From: CAYWGR01 sp964458015
GTDB lineage: Bacteria; Planctomycetota; Planctomycetia; Pirellulales; Thermoguttaceae
NCBI GenBank assembly: GCA_964458015.1
Contig: CAYWGR010000024.1
Span: 1 to 41,272, forward strand
Direction: 5' to 3'
Length of the DNA stretch: 41,272 nt
The notes below the pieces were generated by a model. That model was not told the origin of the DNA. It ran no database searches and worked only from the letters and a program-made list of their open reading frames with translations. The stretch's first letter is position 1; each line of letters begins with the position of its first letter. The translations under genes were made by a program, and so were the position numbers. Shown one piece after another: positions 1-7,676 of the stretch.

Positions 1-3
1 CCG

Positions 4-217
4 CGAAGTAATGCTTCGAGGATCGCCGTTCCGAAGCCGGAGCTTCGGAACGAGTAAAAAGTTTTGAACGAGTGAATGTTTACCCTCGTTCCCAAGCTCC
101 GGCTTGGGAACGCAATTTCAAGAAGCTCCGCTTCGATAATCGGTTATTCCTCGACAATCCACGAAGCAAAGCTTCGGGGATTGCCGTTCCGAAGCCGGAG
201 CTTCGGAACGAGTAAAA
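4..217. repeat. Cluster of REP-like palindromic repeats
   Basis: Two 56-bp direct copies (4-59 and 162-217) each end in a hairpin with an 11-bp stem, CGTTCCGAAGC, and a CGGA loop (27-52 and 185-210). Between them is a related hairpin at 87-112 with stem CGTTCCCAAGC and loop TCCG. Shorter GAAGC/GCTTC palindromes precede each copy. No convincing gene is present in 1-256; the short open frame across it is made of repeat sequence. The form is that of dispersed intergenic REP-like elements, which may be mobilised by RAYT-type transposases elsewhere in the genome. Function here is not visible, and a role as a bidirectional transcription end for the leftward gene at 257 is possible. Confidence 0.75.
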
Positions 218-256
218 TGACCTCCAATGAGAAATTAGAAATCATAAATTATAAAT

Positions 257-961
257 CTATTTTCGCTTCCGCCAGGCGTAGGCCAATAGTCCCAAAATGC
301 CTGTACTAAATAAAACAATGGCGGATGGTTCGGGAACAATATCCAGCCGGATATTGTCTACGCCGAAGTTCGCGCCAGGGCCATTGGTTGGGATTGCAAT
401 TTCGATGCCGATTTTTTTACCGACTGCGCCAGCGGTGGCAATCGCATCGCTTGTAATGGTAACGGAATAGTCCGTCATTGCTGATGTGCTGAGAGAGCCG
501 ATTTGTTGTTCAATAGTGCCCACGGTATTAGCAGCCATTGTGCTGGGCTCTTCCGAATCGCCGTAAAAAAGCCTTACCGCCACAGTGGCTGTCGTATTGC
601 TGTGATCGGAGCTCGATGCGCATAAGCTTGCCGTGAGTTTGTAGGTCTTCCCAGCTTCAAAGGTATCCGACAATATCTGGTCTACGGCAGTCGCCCAAGA
701 AGAAATTCCGAGGTATTGACTCTCGTCCACGCCAGTATAGGCAGCGCCGTGTGGTGATTCGGCAGTATTGTAGATGGTAGCGATCCAATACCCGTTGGTT
801 GTCCAATGGGCCGCGCTATTCGCGACATAATAGGGTGAAGCAGATGCATCCGTGTCTTCAAAGGATGCATTTTGAATGGTAATGGGTTCCGCGTGTGCAT
901 AACTTTGTCCGAGCGACATTGCTGCAATCACGCATAATGGGGCGATTCTACTCTTCCACAT
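257..961 (-). CDS. PEP-CTERM sorting domain secreted protein
   Basis: A 234-residue exported protein. It starts with a signal peptide (MWKSRIAPLCVIAAMSLG..., cleavage probably after YAHA) and ends with a PEP-CTERM tail: a VPEPS motif, a hydrophobic helix (AIVLFSTGILGLLAYAW) and a basic end, RKRK. Such tails are recognised by exosortase, which removes them during export to the envelope or matrix. The start at 961 is chosen over an in-frame upstream start because GGAGA lies just before it and the signal peptide begins there. The middle part is Thr/Ser/Ala rich and ends with a GVDNIRLDIV strand, resembling beta-sandwich carbohydrate-binding-like folds. It is downstream of, and on the same strand as, the ECF/FecR pair, so it may be their target. 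Its C-terminal GLLAYAWRKR is the same as that of the PEP-CTERM protein at 6750-7448. Confidence 0.85.
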   Translation of the reverse strand: MWKSRIAPLCVIAAMSLGQSYAHAEPITIQNASFEDTDASASPYYVANSAAHWTTNGYWIATIYNTAESPHGAAYTGVDESQYLGISSWATAVDQILSDTFEAGKTYKLTASLCASSSDHSNTTATVAVRLFYGDSEEPSTMAANTVGTIEQQIGSLSTSAMTDYSVTITSDAIATAGAVGKKIGIEIAIPTNGPGANFGVDNIRLDIVPEPSAIVLFSTGILGLLAYAWRKRK

Positions 962-1086
962 GGGTAAGTCTCCAACAAAATGTAGATGGGAATAAACACT
1001 GATCCGACAATGGACGCGATTCACATTTATGCTTTCGTCGAGCTAGCTCCTAATCGAAAAAGGGAGAAAGACGCATTTTCGTTACC

Positions 1087-2892
1087 TTATTTTTTCGGTT
1101 TGAGTTCATGCGACAGCAGTTCGAGTTGCGGATCACCAAACATGGTCCAGCAGCAAGGGATGCCCGTTCCGCTGTCGGTGGCCGCAAGCGTGAGGAAGCG
1201 TTCGCTATCGCCCAGGGGGATAATCGCGGGAAACGCACCGTTCGACGCCGTCACATCCCGCCGCCGGAAACGTAGATGGCCATCGACGAGTATCCATATT
1301 TCAGCTTTTGACGCGCCTGTGTTCCCGGCTATGGTGCGAAGACCCGTGACTTTCCAACCGGGGTTCGCCTGACGGATAGCTTCCAGATCAAAGGTGATTC
1401 CTTTGTTGGCATGCATGCCGAGAACGGTGTGATTGGGGGAAGAATAATCGATGTCGTTCAGCTTGGCCGGCACTTGAAACCATTTGCGTTGATCTTCGCC
1501 CGGCAATATGCCGCCGGCCCAGATATGTCCGGCCGTGGCATTCGTGGTTTTGCCGAAGAGTGCAAACGTATCGCCGGCGGAATCGACTTGCACCGGTTCG
1601 GTATCTCCATTGGGAATGAATACGCCGTCGACGAACGGCAGCCCTTGGGCACGATGATACTTCCCGTCACCGATGAAACTCGATGCCGTTAAAGGAGGTG
1701 GCGTTTCCGTGGGAGCGCCTGTGGTCGGATCGATGCCTGCGTTTCGCCGGCCGGAAAAACCATCTCCACCGGCCACCACATCAACCAGATCCAACATCTT
1801 GATCAATGGTTTGGGGATCGAACGCACAAAACGGGTTACTTTGGCGGGCGTGGCAAATACCTTTATTTGATCGGCTTTGTCCTGTTGATCCATGTTCTTT
1901 CCCACGCGGGCCGATTGGTTCTCATGCAAGATTTCCCCTGGGCTATCCGCCATTCCATTGCCGGAGACCGCTTGGAATCGAACCGTGCCGCGAAACACAT
2001 GTGCCGTGGTTACGCCCGATTCTTGCACTTCAACGCCGAACTCCGTGCCAAGGTCGGTGACCGTAGCGGTGGGCGTTCGCACGGCGAAGATGGAGGCGGG
2101 GGATTGGGGATTGGAAATTTGGGATTTCGGGATTGCGGGATTTTGGGATTTGGGATTTGTTGCACTGGCCACTGACCACTGACCACTGGCCACTTTTTCT
2201 GACCCCTGACTCCTGACCCCTGACCCCTTCTTCTCTAATCTCGCCGTCAGCTTGCCAATCGACAAATACCCTCCGTCGCGGGAGTCAACCTCGTAGGTCG
2301 CAGGCCCTTGCAGGATCACCTTCGCACCGGTGTCGTAGGTGATTTCCATCAGCCCCGAGGCCATCGCATACTTGCGGCCCAGAGGAACGCCGTTGCCGCG
2401 TTCGGTCGAGGTGTCGATGTCCGACCATCGCACATCAACCATTCCGGTTACCCGGCCGACGAATTCAATGTCGGCTTTTCTCGTAGACCATGCGGACGGA
2501 GACGCCGAAACGTCCTCGGCAATCTGCTGATGGTGCGTCACGTAGATCATCGAACCGACCAACAGGCCTAAACTCATCACTATGGTCGCCATCAATAATG
2601 CAAAGGGAATTTCCTGCGAGAAGAAGCTGACCGTACCATGATAGGTAGCCGAAAAAAGGGAGAAAATCGGCGTATGGAAACGCGGAGACGGCTCTGCCGG
2701 GCGTCGGCCCGCCCCAAGCTCGAATTCGAGCATCGCCTCTAGAAGAACGTAGCGGGCGTAGATGTCGCACGCCGAGGGATCGTCGATCAACCGGGCGTTC
2801 AACTGCGACGCTTGCTCAGGCGTGCAACGATCCTCGCGCACCGCCGCACTCAGCTCGCTTAGTTCTTCGAATTGGTCGCCTGGCAATGTCAT
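1087..2892 (-). CDS. FecR-type transmembrane regulator with NPCBM-like C-terminus
   Basis: A 601-residue single-pass membrane protein. Residues 1-60 look like the cytoplasmic anti-sigma part (Gln/Leu-rich helices with YARYVLLEAMLEFE). One transmembrane helix lies at about 97-118. Residues 170-300 match the FecR domain (GVPLGRKYAMASGLMEITYD, then TATVTDLGTEFGV). The FecR domain is interrupted at 221-267 by a low-complexity Ser/Pro/Gln insert. The last 170 residues end with RFLTLAATDSGTG...FGDPQLEL, which resembles NPCBM-type carbohydrate-binding domains. It starts three bases after the stop of the ECF sigma gene, so the two are co-translated. Known FecR proteins sense an outside signal and control an ECF sigma factor; the sugar-binding-like tail suggests the signal is a glycan, which is inference. 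Confidence 0.8.
   Translation of the reverse strand: MTLPGDQFEELSELSAAVREDRCTPEQASQLNARLIDDPSACDIYARYVLLEAMLEFELGAGRRPAEPSPRFHTPIFSLFSATYHGTVSFFSQEIPFALLMATIVMSLGLLVGSMIYVTHHQQIAEDVSASPSAWSTRKADIEFVGRVTGMVDVRWSDIDTSTERGNGVPLGRKYAMASGLMEITYDTGAKVILQGPATYEVDSRDGGYLSIGKLTARLEKKGSGVRSQGSEKVASGQWSVASATNPKSQNPAIPKSQISNPQSPASIFAVRTPTATVTDLGTEFGVEVQESGVTTAHVFRGTVRFQAVSGNGMADSPGEILHENQSARVGKNMDQQDKADQIKVFATPAKVTRFVRSIPKPLIKMLDLVDVVAGGDGFSGRRNAGIDPTTGAPTETPPPLTASSFIGDGKYHRAQGLPFVDGVFIPNGDTEPVQVDSAGDTFALFGKTTNATAGHIWAGGILPGEDQRKWFQVPAKLNDIDYSSPNHTVLGMHANKGITFDLEAIRQANPGWKVTGLRTIAGNTGASKAEIWILVDGHLRFRRRDVTASNGAFPAIIPLGDSERFLTLAATDSGTGIPCCWTMFGDPQLELLSHELKPKK
2092..2232 (-). repeat. In-frame repeat insert in FecR gene 1
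   Basis: This stretch encodes residues 221-267 of the FecR-type protein and consists of short DNA repeats read in frame. They include CCACTGACCACTGACCACTGG (2170-2190, part of a GTGGCCAGTGGTCAGTGGTC series on the coding strand), TGACCCCTGAC repeats and GGGATTTTGGGATTTGGGATT runs. The same series occurs in the other FecR gene at the same place. The sequence has the look of dispersed intergenic repeat DNA rather than selected protein sequence. Confidence 0.8.
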
Positions 2893-2895
2893 GCT

Positions 2896-3417
2896 TTAAT
2901 TCTTGCTGGAAATCGTTTTTTCGATGCACTTGAACAGTTCGTCATGGATCCGCTGAAGCGACTTATAGACGGCCGACTCGGTCCGGCCGAGATTTTCCGC
3001 GATTTCAGTGACGCTCTGGTTCAACTGGTAGCGAAGTTTTAAGATTTCGCGGTCCCGGTCGGAAAGTCGCCTGCTGCATTCTGCTAACGCTTCGGCACGA
3101 AAAACGACCGAGTCGCTCAATTCCAAAACTTTCGCGCTAAGTACGTCGGCCGCTTCGTCGCTGAAGATCGAAAGCCAACGTTTATGGTGACGGTGATAGG
3201 CGAGCACTTCGAGTCGAGCGATGCGGCATGCCCAACGGACGAAGTCGGTCCCCAGCCGAAACTCATCGAACTTGCGCCAGAGAATGGCGCTGGTTTCTTG
3301 GAGAATGTCATCGGCGTCGATAGGACTCAAAACCTGGGAACGGATATAGGCGTAGATCTGCCGCTGGCTATTGGTATACAAAGCCACGAACTCGTCGGTT
3401 TTCGAGTTATTGCTCAT
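2896..3417 (-). CDS. ECF-type RNA polymerase sigma factor
   Basis: A 173-residue sigma-70 family protein with only regions 2 and 4. Region 2 is at about residues 10-85 (IDADDILQETSAILWRKFDEF and the WACRIARLEVLAYHR helix). Region 4 is at 110-165 (LSDRDREILKLRY, then the helix-turn-helix VTEIAENLGRTESAVYKSLQRIH). The form agrees with the Rhodopirellula/Verrucomicrobium ECF family (TIGR02989 type). The ATG at 3417 has AGGGGT upstream. It is followed after three bases by the FecR-type membrane protein, its probable regulator. It is divergent from a second ECF sigma factor across a 533-bp region. The likely targets are the adjacent PEP-CTERM gene and its own operon (inference). Confidence 0.9.
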   Translation of the reverse strand: MSNNSKTDEFVALYTNSQRQIYAYIRSQVLSPIDADDILQETSAILWRKFDEFRLGTDFVRWACRIARLEVLAYHRHHKRWLSIFSDEAADVLSAKVLELSDSVVFRAEALAECSRRLSDRDREILKLRYQLNQSVTEIAENLGRTESAVYKSLQRIHDELFKCIEKTISSKN

Positions 3418-3456
3418 CGCCAGACCCCTTGAATCCCAAGGGCCACCAAACCGCCC

Positions 3457-3576
3457 TTATTGCGTCCTACATTGCTAATGAACCGTTCCACGGCCAATTA
3501 GGCAGCAAACTCGGCTGGAACAGCCGTGTTTGCGGTTGAAACTGAAACATTGGCAATGTCGGTATCCATAGTTCCA
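3457..3576. repeat. 120-bp direct repeat, copy A
   Basis: This copy matches 7461-7581 over its whole length, at roughly 85 percent by eye, in the same orientation. Blocks include TTATTGCGTC, AACCGTTC, GTTTGCGGTTGAA and the 20-base block AACATTGGCAATGTCGGTAT. Read on the minus strand it contains a peptide-like frame (DTDIANV...TAN...AEFA) that is shared by both copies, but in this copy it stops early. It may be a decayed gene end or a shared regulatory block. It lies just upstream of the leftward ECF gene. Confidence 0.8.
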
Positions 3577-3950
3577 TCGTAATCCGACAAGATACGTCGT
3601 TGGGGGCCAAAAATTGGAATTCTTTCTTCGGCACCCATCGAGCAGTTGTTTGGACACACCCCAATCGTTGTGCTGGCCAATTGGCTAGCCAATACGCTGC
3701 AACTTCATGCCAGGCAATGGGATACGGCATCCGCCGAACATTTTCATCCGGAATGCGCGTTAGTTTTTCCGCCAAGCGTACATGAATAAGAAGAGGGAAT
3801 GAGGAAACGACCGAAACCGCTGTGAAAACGCAGCCTGAATGTTTCCTCCGATTTTGGTAATCGTGCGTGCCCCAATTAACATGGGAAGAAGCGACTGCCA
3901 AGGCGTCTTTCACGAATAATGGTTGTTGCAACCCCTCTGAAAGTCTTGTT
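3577..3950. promoter_or_regulatory. Divergent control region between two ECF genes
   Basis: There is no convincing gene in this 374-bp remainder of the intergenic region. It contains two overlapping perfect palindromes, GCCAATTGGC at 3676-3685 and TTGGCTAGCCAA at 3681-3692, a plausible operator. No clear -35/-10 pair could be assigned. Promoters for both ECF operons are expected here or in the adjoining repeat. Confidence 0.4.
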
Positions 3951-4487
3951 ATGACCGCACCAACGGATGACCGCAGCGAGGAGTTTGCCCGGCTGTTGGC
4001 AGGGTGCGAAAAGGAGTTGTTTTCCTACATTCTCGCATTGGTTTGGAACCTGCAAGACGCCGAGGATCTCTACCAGCAAACCGCGATGACTCTATGGACG
4101 AAATTCGAGGAGTATGAGCAACGGACCGAATTCTCGCATTGGGCATTCGCCACGGCGCGGCTTCTGACTTTGAATTTCCAACGCACGCAGCGACGCTATA
4201 AAAAGTTCCTGACATCGGATACCGCCGCAATGCTGGCCGAAAAACAGGCGAATTTGCCTCGGGCGGCCATTGTGGAGCTGCCCGACGCACTCATCCAATG
4301 CATGGAGCGTTTGAGCCAATCCGACCGGCGTCTCGTGCAACTGTGCTACGGCGAGGAGCAAGCGATTAAACTCGTTGCCGAGGAAATCGGGCGGACGGTT
4401 CAGAGCACCTACAATTCGTTGTCGCGCATTCGGCGTTCTCTTTTCGATTGCATCCGGCGGGCCATGGATCGGGGGACGGACGCATGA
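3951..4487 (+). CDS. ECF-type RNA polymerase sigma factor
   Basis: A 178-residue sigma-70 family protein. Region 2 is at about 15-85 (LQDAEDLYQQTAMTLWTKFEEY and the FSHWAFATARLLTLNF helix) and region 4 at 120-172 (LSQSDRRLVQLCY, then IKLVAEEIGRTVQSTYNSLSRIR). The start at 3951 gives the normal ECF length; the upstream in-frame ATG at 3867 would add 28 unrelated residues. The ribosome site is weak (GAAAG). Its stop overlaps the start of the FecR/LamG gene as ATGA, so the pair is translationally coupled. It is the mirror partner of the ECF gene at 2896-3417 and shares its general form, though the two are clearly diverged. Confidence 0.9.
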   Translation: MTAPTDDRSEEFARLLAGCEKELFSYILALVWNLQDAEDLYQQTAMTLWTKFEEYEQRTEFSHWAFATARLLTLNFQRTQRRYKKFLTSDTAAMLAEKQANLPRAAIVELPDALIQCMERLSQSDRRLVQLCYGEEQAIKLVAEEIGRTVQSTYNSLSRIRRSLFDCIRRAMDRGTDA

Positions 4488-6514
4488 CAATCGAACAAAC
4501 TCCCCATTCTGAAGTTTGGACGCTTTTCGAGGCCGCCTGCAACGGCACGATCGATACCGAGCAAGCCGAGCAGTTAGACGCGATTCTGCACGAGGACGAG
4601 CAGACCTGTGATGCTTACCTTTTGTATATGCGGATGCACGCCCAGCTTTTTAGGACGTTTTGCCTAGAACGATGCCGCGACAAGGTGTTGCAATCCATTC
4701 AAGCTCCGCATTCAACGGCGTCTCCTGCAATTAGCGATGAGGAAAACAAACGGCACGCCGGCTCGGATTCCGAGATTATGCCGCCGCCTGCTTTCGGCGT
4801 CTTTTCCCATATTCTGCACGGCACCGTCGGCTTTTTCTCGCAGGAAATTCCGTTTTCATTGTTGATAGCCACGGTGATCACAGCCCTAGGTCTCTTGGCC
4901 GGTTCGTTGGTTTACGTAACGCACCATCAACAGCTTGCGCACGATGCGTCGCGGTCGTCCGGCGTTTTTCCCAGCCACACGACGGTCCCCTCGGACCTCA
5001 AATATGTCGGGCGCGTCACGGGCATGGCCGACGTTCAATGGGCCGACATCAACACTTCGACCGAGAAGGGGAACGGAGTGCCGCTGGGCCGCAAGTATGC
5101 GATCGCCTCCGGTTTGATGGAAATCACCTACGACACCGGAGCAACCGTCATCCTCCAAGGACCAGTGACCTACGAGGTTGACTCCCACGACGGAGGTTTT
5201 TTGTCGATTGGCAAGCTGACGGCGAGATTAGAGAAGAGAGGGGAGGGGAGAGGGGAGAGTAAGAGGTCAGGGATCATGGGTCAGCAGACAGTGGCCAGTG
5301 GTCAGTGGTCAGTGGCTAGTGAAATAAATCCCGAAATCCCGAAATCCCCAACCTCTAGTCCCCAACCCGCCCTCACCCTAACCCTCTCCCAAAGGGAGAG
5401 GGGACCAGACACTAATCCCCAATCCCTAATCCCTAATCCCTCACTATCCACCATCCACTATCCGCTATTCACTATAAAAACTCCCATCGCCACGGTGACC
5501 GATCTGGGCACGGAGTTCGGCGTGGCTGTCAACGGTGAGGGAAATACCGAAACAGAGGTGTTTGTCGGAGAAGTCAGTGTGGCTTTGGCGGATATGCAGA
5601 ATAAAGGCAGCAACGGGGCAACGGTTGTGCGACAGGGGCATATCGCCCACGTTGATAGGAATGCAATACGATTGTCGGTTCCTAAGCATCATGGATCGGG
5701 CAATAGTGGTTTCGTTCGTGTCATGCCGCTGTCGACCGATTCTCGTCAAACAGTATCCGATGCCTATGCCGCTCTCATCCTATCGCTGCAACCGGCAGCC
5801 TATTATCGCATGGAGCGGCCCATACATCACAAAGATCAACTCGTTGTACTGGATTCGGCTGCACAAAACCGGCATGGAACGATTCATTTGGGGACGAACA
5901 CCGGTATGTTATGGCTGAATGGCCGTTTTGGCAGCGCTCTCCATCTGCGCGGCATCATGGTAGGCGATTACGCAGTGATTGCAGAGTATCCACAATCGCA
6001 AAACAGCCAACTAACAGTTGCGGCCTGGGTTTATGCAGAGAGTCGATCCTCCTGGGCAACCATTGCCAAGAACTGGGGTAATGGAATGCTAGGACAATTT
6101 CATTTTGGCTTGTCAGAAGATGGTGAAGATTTACATGTCTTTCTTTGCGAAGCTGATGGGACGCGGATCGAACTGCGAGAGGGGCCGGCATGCCCGTTGC
6201 CGATCAATGTCTGGCAACACGTAGCGTTGATCGTCGATAGGACTAGGGCACGATTGTATCGCAATGGAAAAGAGGTTGGTGCGGTTCCATGCCGGGGGCT
6301 GGTGTATCCATCGCCAGTGAGAAAGTTAGCTATCGGATGCAAGCTTAGCGATGATGGCGTTACTCCTGATCCCGTCAACCCAGGCTATTGGCGAGGGCGG
6401 ATCGACGAATTGGTCATCTTCCACCATGCACTGCCACCTGCCGCTATTCAAAAGCTTTATCTATTTCCTTCAACTGAAAAGAAGACGAACCGTGGCAATA
6501 AAGCCACCGATTGA
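4484..6514 (+). CDS. FecR-type transmembrane regulator with LamG-like C-terminus
   Basis: A 676-residue single-pass membrane protein. Residues 1-70 are the cytoplasmic anti-sigma-like part. The transmembrane helix is at about 124-144, followed by THHQQ as in the other FecR protein of this window. The FecR domain spans about 195-375 (GVPLGRKYAIASGLMEITYD, TVILQGPVTYEV, TATV-like TPIATVTDLGTEFGV). It is split by a repeat-derived insert at 251-329. Residues 430-670 form a LamG/concanavalin-like domain (AAYYRMERP, GRFGSALHLRG, LTVAAWVYAES, WQHVALIVD, RIDELVIFHHAL). The start at 4484 overlaps the sigma stop by ATGA. LamG domains bind sugars or proteins, so an extracytoplasmic glycan-sensing role upstream of the ECF factor is inferred. 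Confidence 0.85.
   Translation: MTIEQTPHSEVWTLFEAACNGTIDTEQAEQLDAILHEDEQTCDAYLLYMRMHAQLFRTFCLERCRDKVLQSIQAPHSTASPAISDEENKRHAGSDSEIMPPPAFGVFSHILHGTVGFFSQEIPFSLLIATVITALGLLAGSLVYVTHHQQLAHDASRSSGVFPSHTTVPSDLKYVGRVTGMADVQWADINTSTEKGNGVPLGRKYAIASGLMEITYDTGATVILQGPVTYEVDSHDGGFLSIGKLTARLEKRGEGRGESKRSGIMGQQTVASGQWSVASEINPEIPKSPTSSPQPALTLTLSQRERGPDTNPQSLIPNPSLSTIHYPLFTIKTPIATVTDLGTEFGVAVNGEGNTETEVFVGEVSVALADMQNKGSNGATVVRQGHIAHVDRNAIRLSVPKHHGSGNSGFVRVMPLSTDSRQTVSDAYAALILSLQPAAYYRMERPIHHKDQLVVLDSAAQNRHGTIHLGTNTGMLWLNGRFGSALHLRGIMVGDYAVIAEYPQSQNSQLTVAAWVYAESRSSWATIAKNWGNGMLGQFHFGLSEDGEDLHVFLCEADGTRIELREGPACPLPINVWQHVALIVDRTRARLYRNGKEVGAVPCRGLVYPSPVRKLAIGCKLSDDGVTPDPVNPGYWRGRIDELVIFHHALPPAAIQKLYLFPSTEKKTNRGNKATD
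5234..5470 (+). repeat. In-frame repeat insert in FecR gene 2
   Basis: This stretch encodes residues 251-329. It contains the GTGGCCAGTGGTCAGTGGTC series at 5291-5310 that is also in FecR gene 1. It also holds a perfect 9-bp hairpin, CCCTCTCCC-AAA-GGGAGAGGG, at 5382-5402 inside a CCCTCACCCTAACCC context, then CCCTAATCCCTAATCCC and CACTATCCACCATCCACTATCC runs. All are dispersed repeat types, yet the frame stays open into the FecR sequence. Confidence 0.8.
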
Positions 6515-6749
6515 AAGGAGGCGAAAGTTCATCAAGCGTAATACCTTGGGCTAAATACGCTCATGCAAATTCCTGTGTGGGGCTCAAGATTGCGATGTCA
6601 GGTTGCGCACATCACGCTACAAAACACAAGCTCGATAAGATCGCGTAGTTCTGAGCATCGTCACAGGAGTGGCCGAACACAACGGAAGAGTGCAAAGGTT
6701 ATTGTGGTTGCTGTTATCTTACAAATTTATTTTCCTAGGAGATCAAGTT

Positions 6750-7448
6750 ATGTCGCGTAGAATGAATCATGTCGCATGTGTTGCGGTAGTCGTTGCGGTT
6801 GTGTTATCAGTCCATGCGTTGAAGGCCGACCCCATCAACATCACACAAGCGGGTGATCCGATTTATGCAATCTGGAATACGACGGCCGGCGGCAACAGCA
6901 CCGCTTCAAACTCAGATCAGACCGGAGGTGCCTACGGCCTTCTACCTGCAAACGCAATTGACAATAGTATCTACTCTAAGTATTTGAACTTTGGGAATGG
7001 CTCCGAAAGCGAATCGTCCGCAACCAAGGGCGTCGGAACCGGCTTTTACGTTACCCCCTCTATGGGCGCATCCATCTTGACCGGGCTCTATATTGGCACA
7101 GCGGAGGACGCTCCCGAACGCGACCCAATGTCGATCACGATCGAAGGTTCGAATGCCACGGAAGATGCCCTGACCTTGGGAAGCAGTTGGACGTTGATCT
7201 ATTCAGGAACGAGTGGCGTAGCCACTGATCCAGGCCGGAATGCCTGGGGTAGTCTTGTGTCCCTCGCGTCGAATTCAACCAGCTATACGAGCTACCGATT
7301 GCTCATCACGGGACAGCGTGACGTTAGCAATTGCATGCAGTACGGTGAAGTGGCGTTCAAGGGCAATGCCATACCAGAACCAACATCATTATTCATGCTG
7401 TTGATAGGCCTAATTGGTCTGCTAGCCTATGCATGGCGAAAGCGGTAG
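6750..7448 (+). CDS. PEP-CTERM sorting domain secreted protein
   Basis: A 232-residue exported protein with an N-terminal signal peptide (MNHVACVAVVVAVVLSVHA, then LKADP) and a C-terminal PEP-CTERM tail (IPEPTSLFMLLIGLIGLLAYAWRKR). The start at 6750 has TAGGAGA seven to eight bases upstream. The body resembles a discoidin/F5-8-type beta-sandwich: it opens with a D(N)AIDNSIYSKYLNFG pattern and later has SYRLLITGQRD...MQYGEVAFKG, typical of such carbohydrate-binding modules. It follows the ECF/FecR-LamG pair with a 235-bp spacer in which no gene is seen. It is the counterpart of the PEP-CTERM gene at 257-961 in the mirror cassette. Confidence 0.85.
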   Translation: MSRRMNHVACVAVVVAVVLSVHALKADPINITQAGDPIYAIWNTTAGGNSTASNSDQTGGAYGLLPANAIDNSIYSKYLNFGNGSESESSATKGVGTGFYVTPSMGASILTGLYIGTAEDAPERDPMSITIEGSNATEDALTLGSSWTLIYSGTSGVATDPGRNAWGSLVSLASNSTSYTSYRLLITGQRDVSNCMQYGEVAFKGNAIPEPTSLFMLLIGLIGLLAYAWRKR

Positions 7449-7460
7449 TAATAAGCGACG

Positions 7461-7581
7461 TTATTGCGTCCTGCATTGCTCATGAACCGTTCGGCGGCCA
7501 ATCAGGCAGGCAAATTCGGCTAAAACAGTCGCGTTTGCGGTTGAATCTGGAACATTGGCAATGTCGGTATCAATAATTCCA
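7461..7581. repeat. 120-bp direct repeat, copy B
   Basis: This is the second copy of the block at 3457-3576, about 4.0 kb away and in the same orientation. Its minus-strand frame (IDTDIANVPDSTANATVLAEFACLI as far as can be matched, then a short tail and stop) runs further than in copy A. After it, 7582-7676 contains TCTCTGTGACCTCTGCATCCTCTGTGG-like sequence, a phrase that looks like another dispersed repeat, and then the prepilin gene. Confidence 0.8.
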
Positions 7582-7676
7582 CGGGGAAGCAGAGGTGCAT
7601 ACAGAAATCCGTAATTGTGTTTCTCTGTGACCTCTGCATCCTCTGTGGTGATTTATGGATTCAGAACGGTGATGCA

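Noticed and set aside
2092..2232. CRISPR-like tandem repeats
   Set aside because: The repeat units are short, without unique spacers, lie within a coding frame, and no cas genes are near.
3467..3931. 154-codon minus-strand frame in the divergent ECF region
   Set aside because: It overlaps the direct repeat in another frame and the promoter region, has no domain, and is not kept in copy B.
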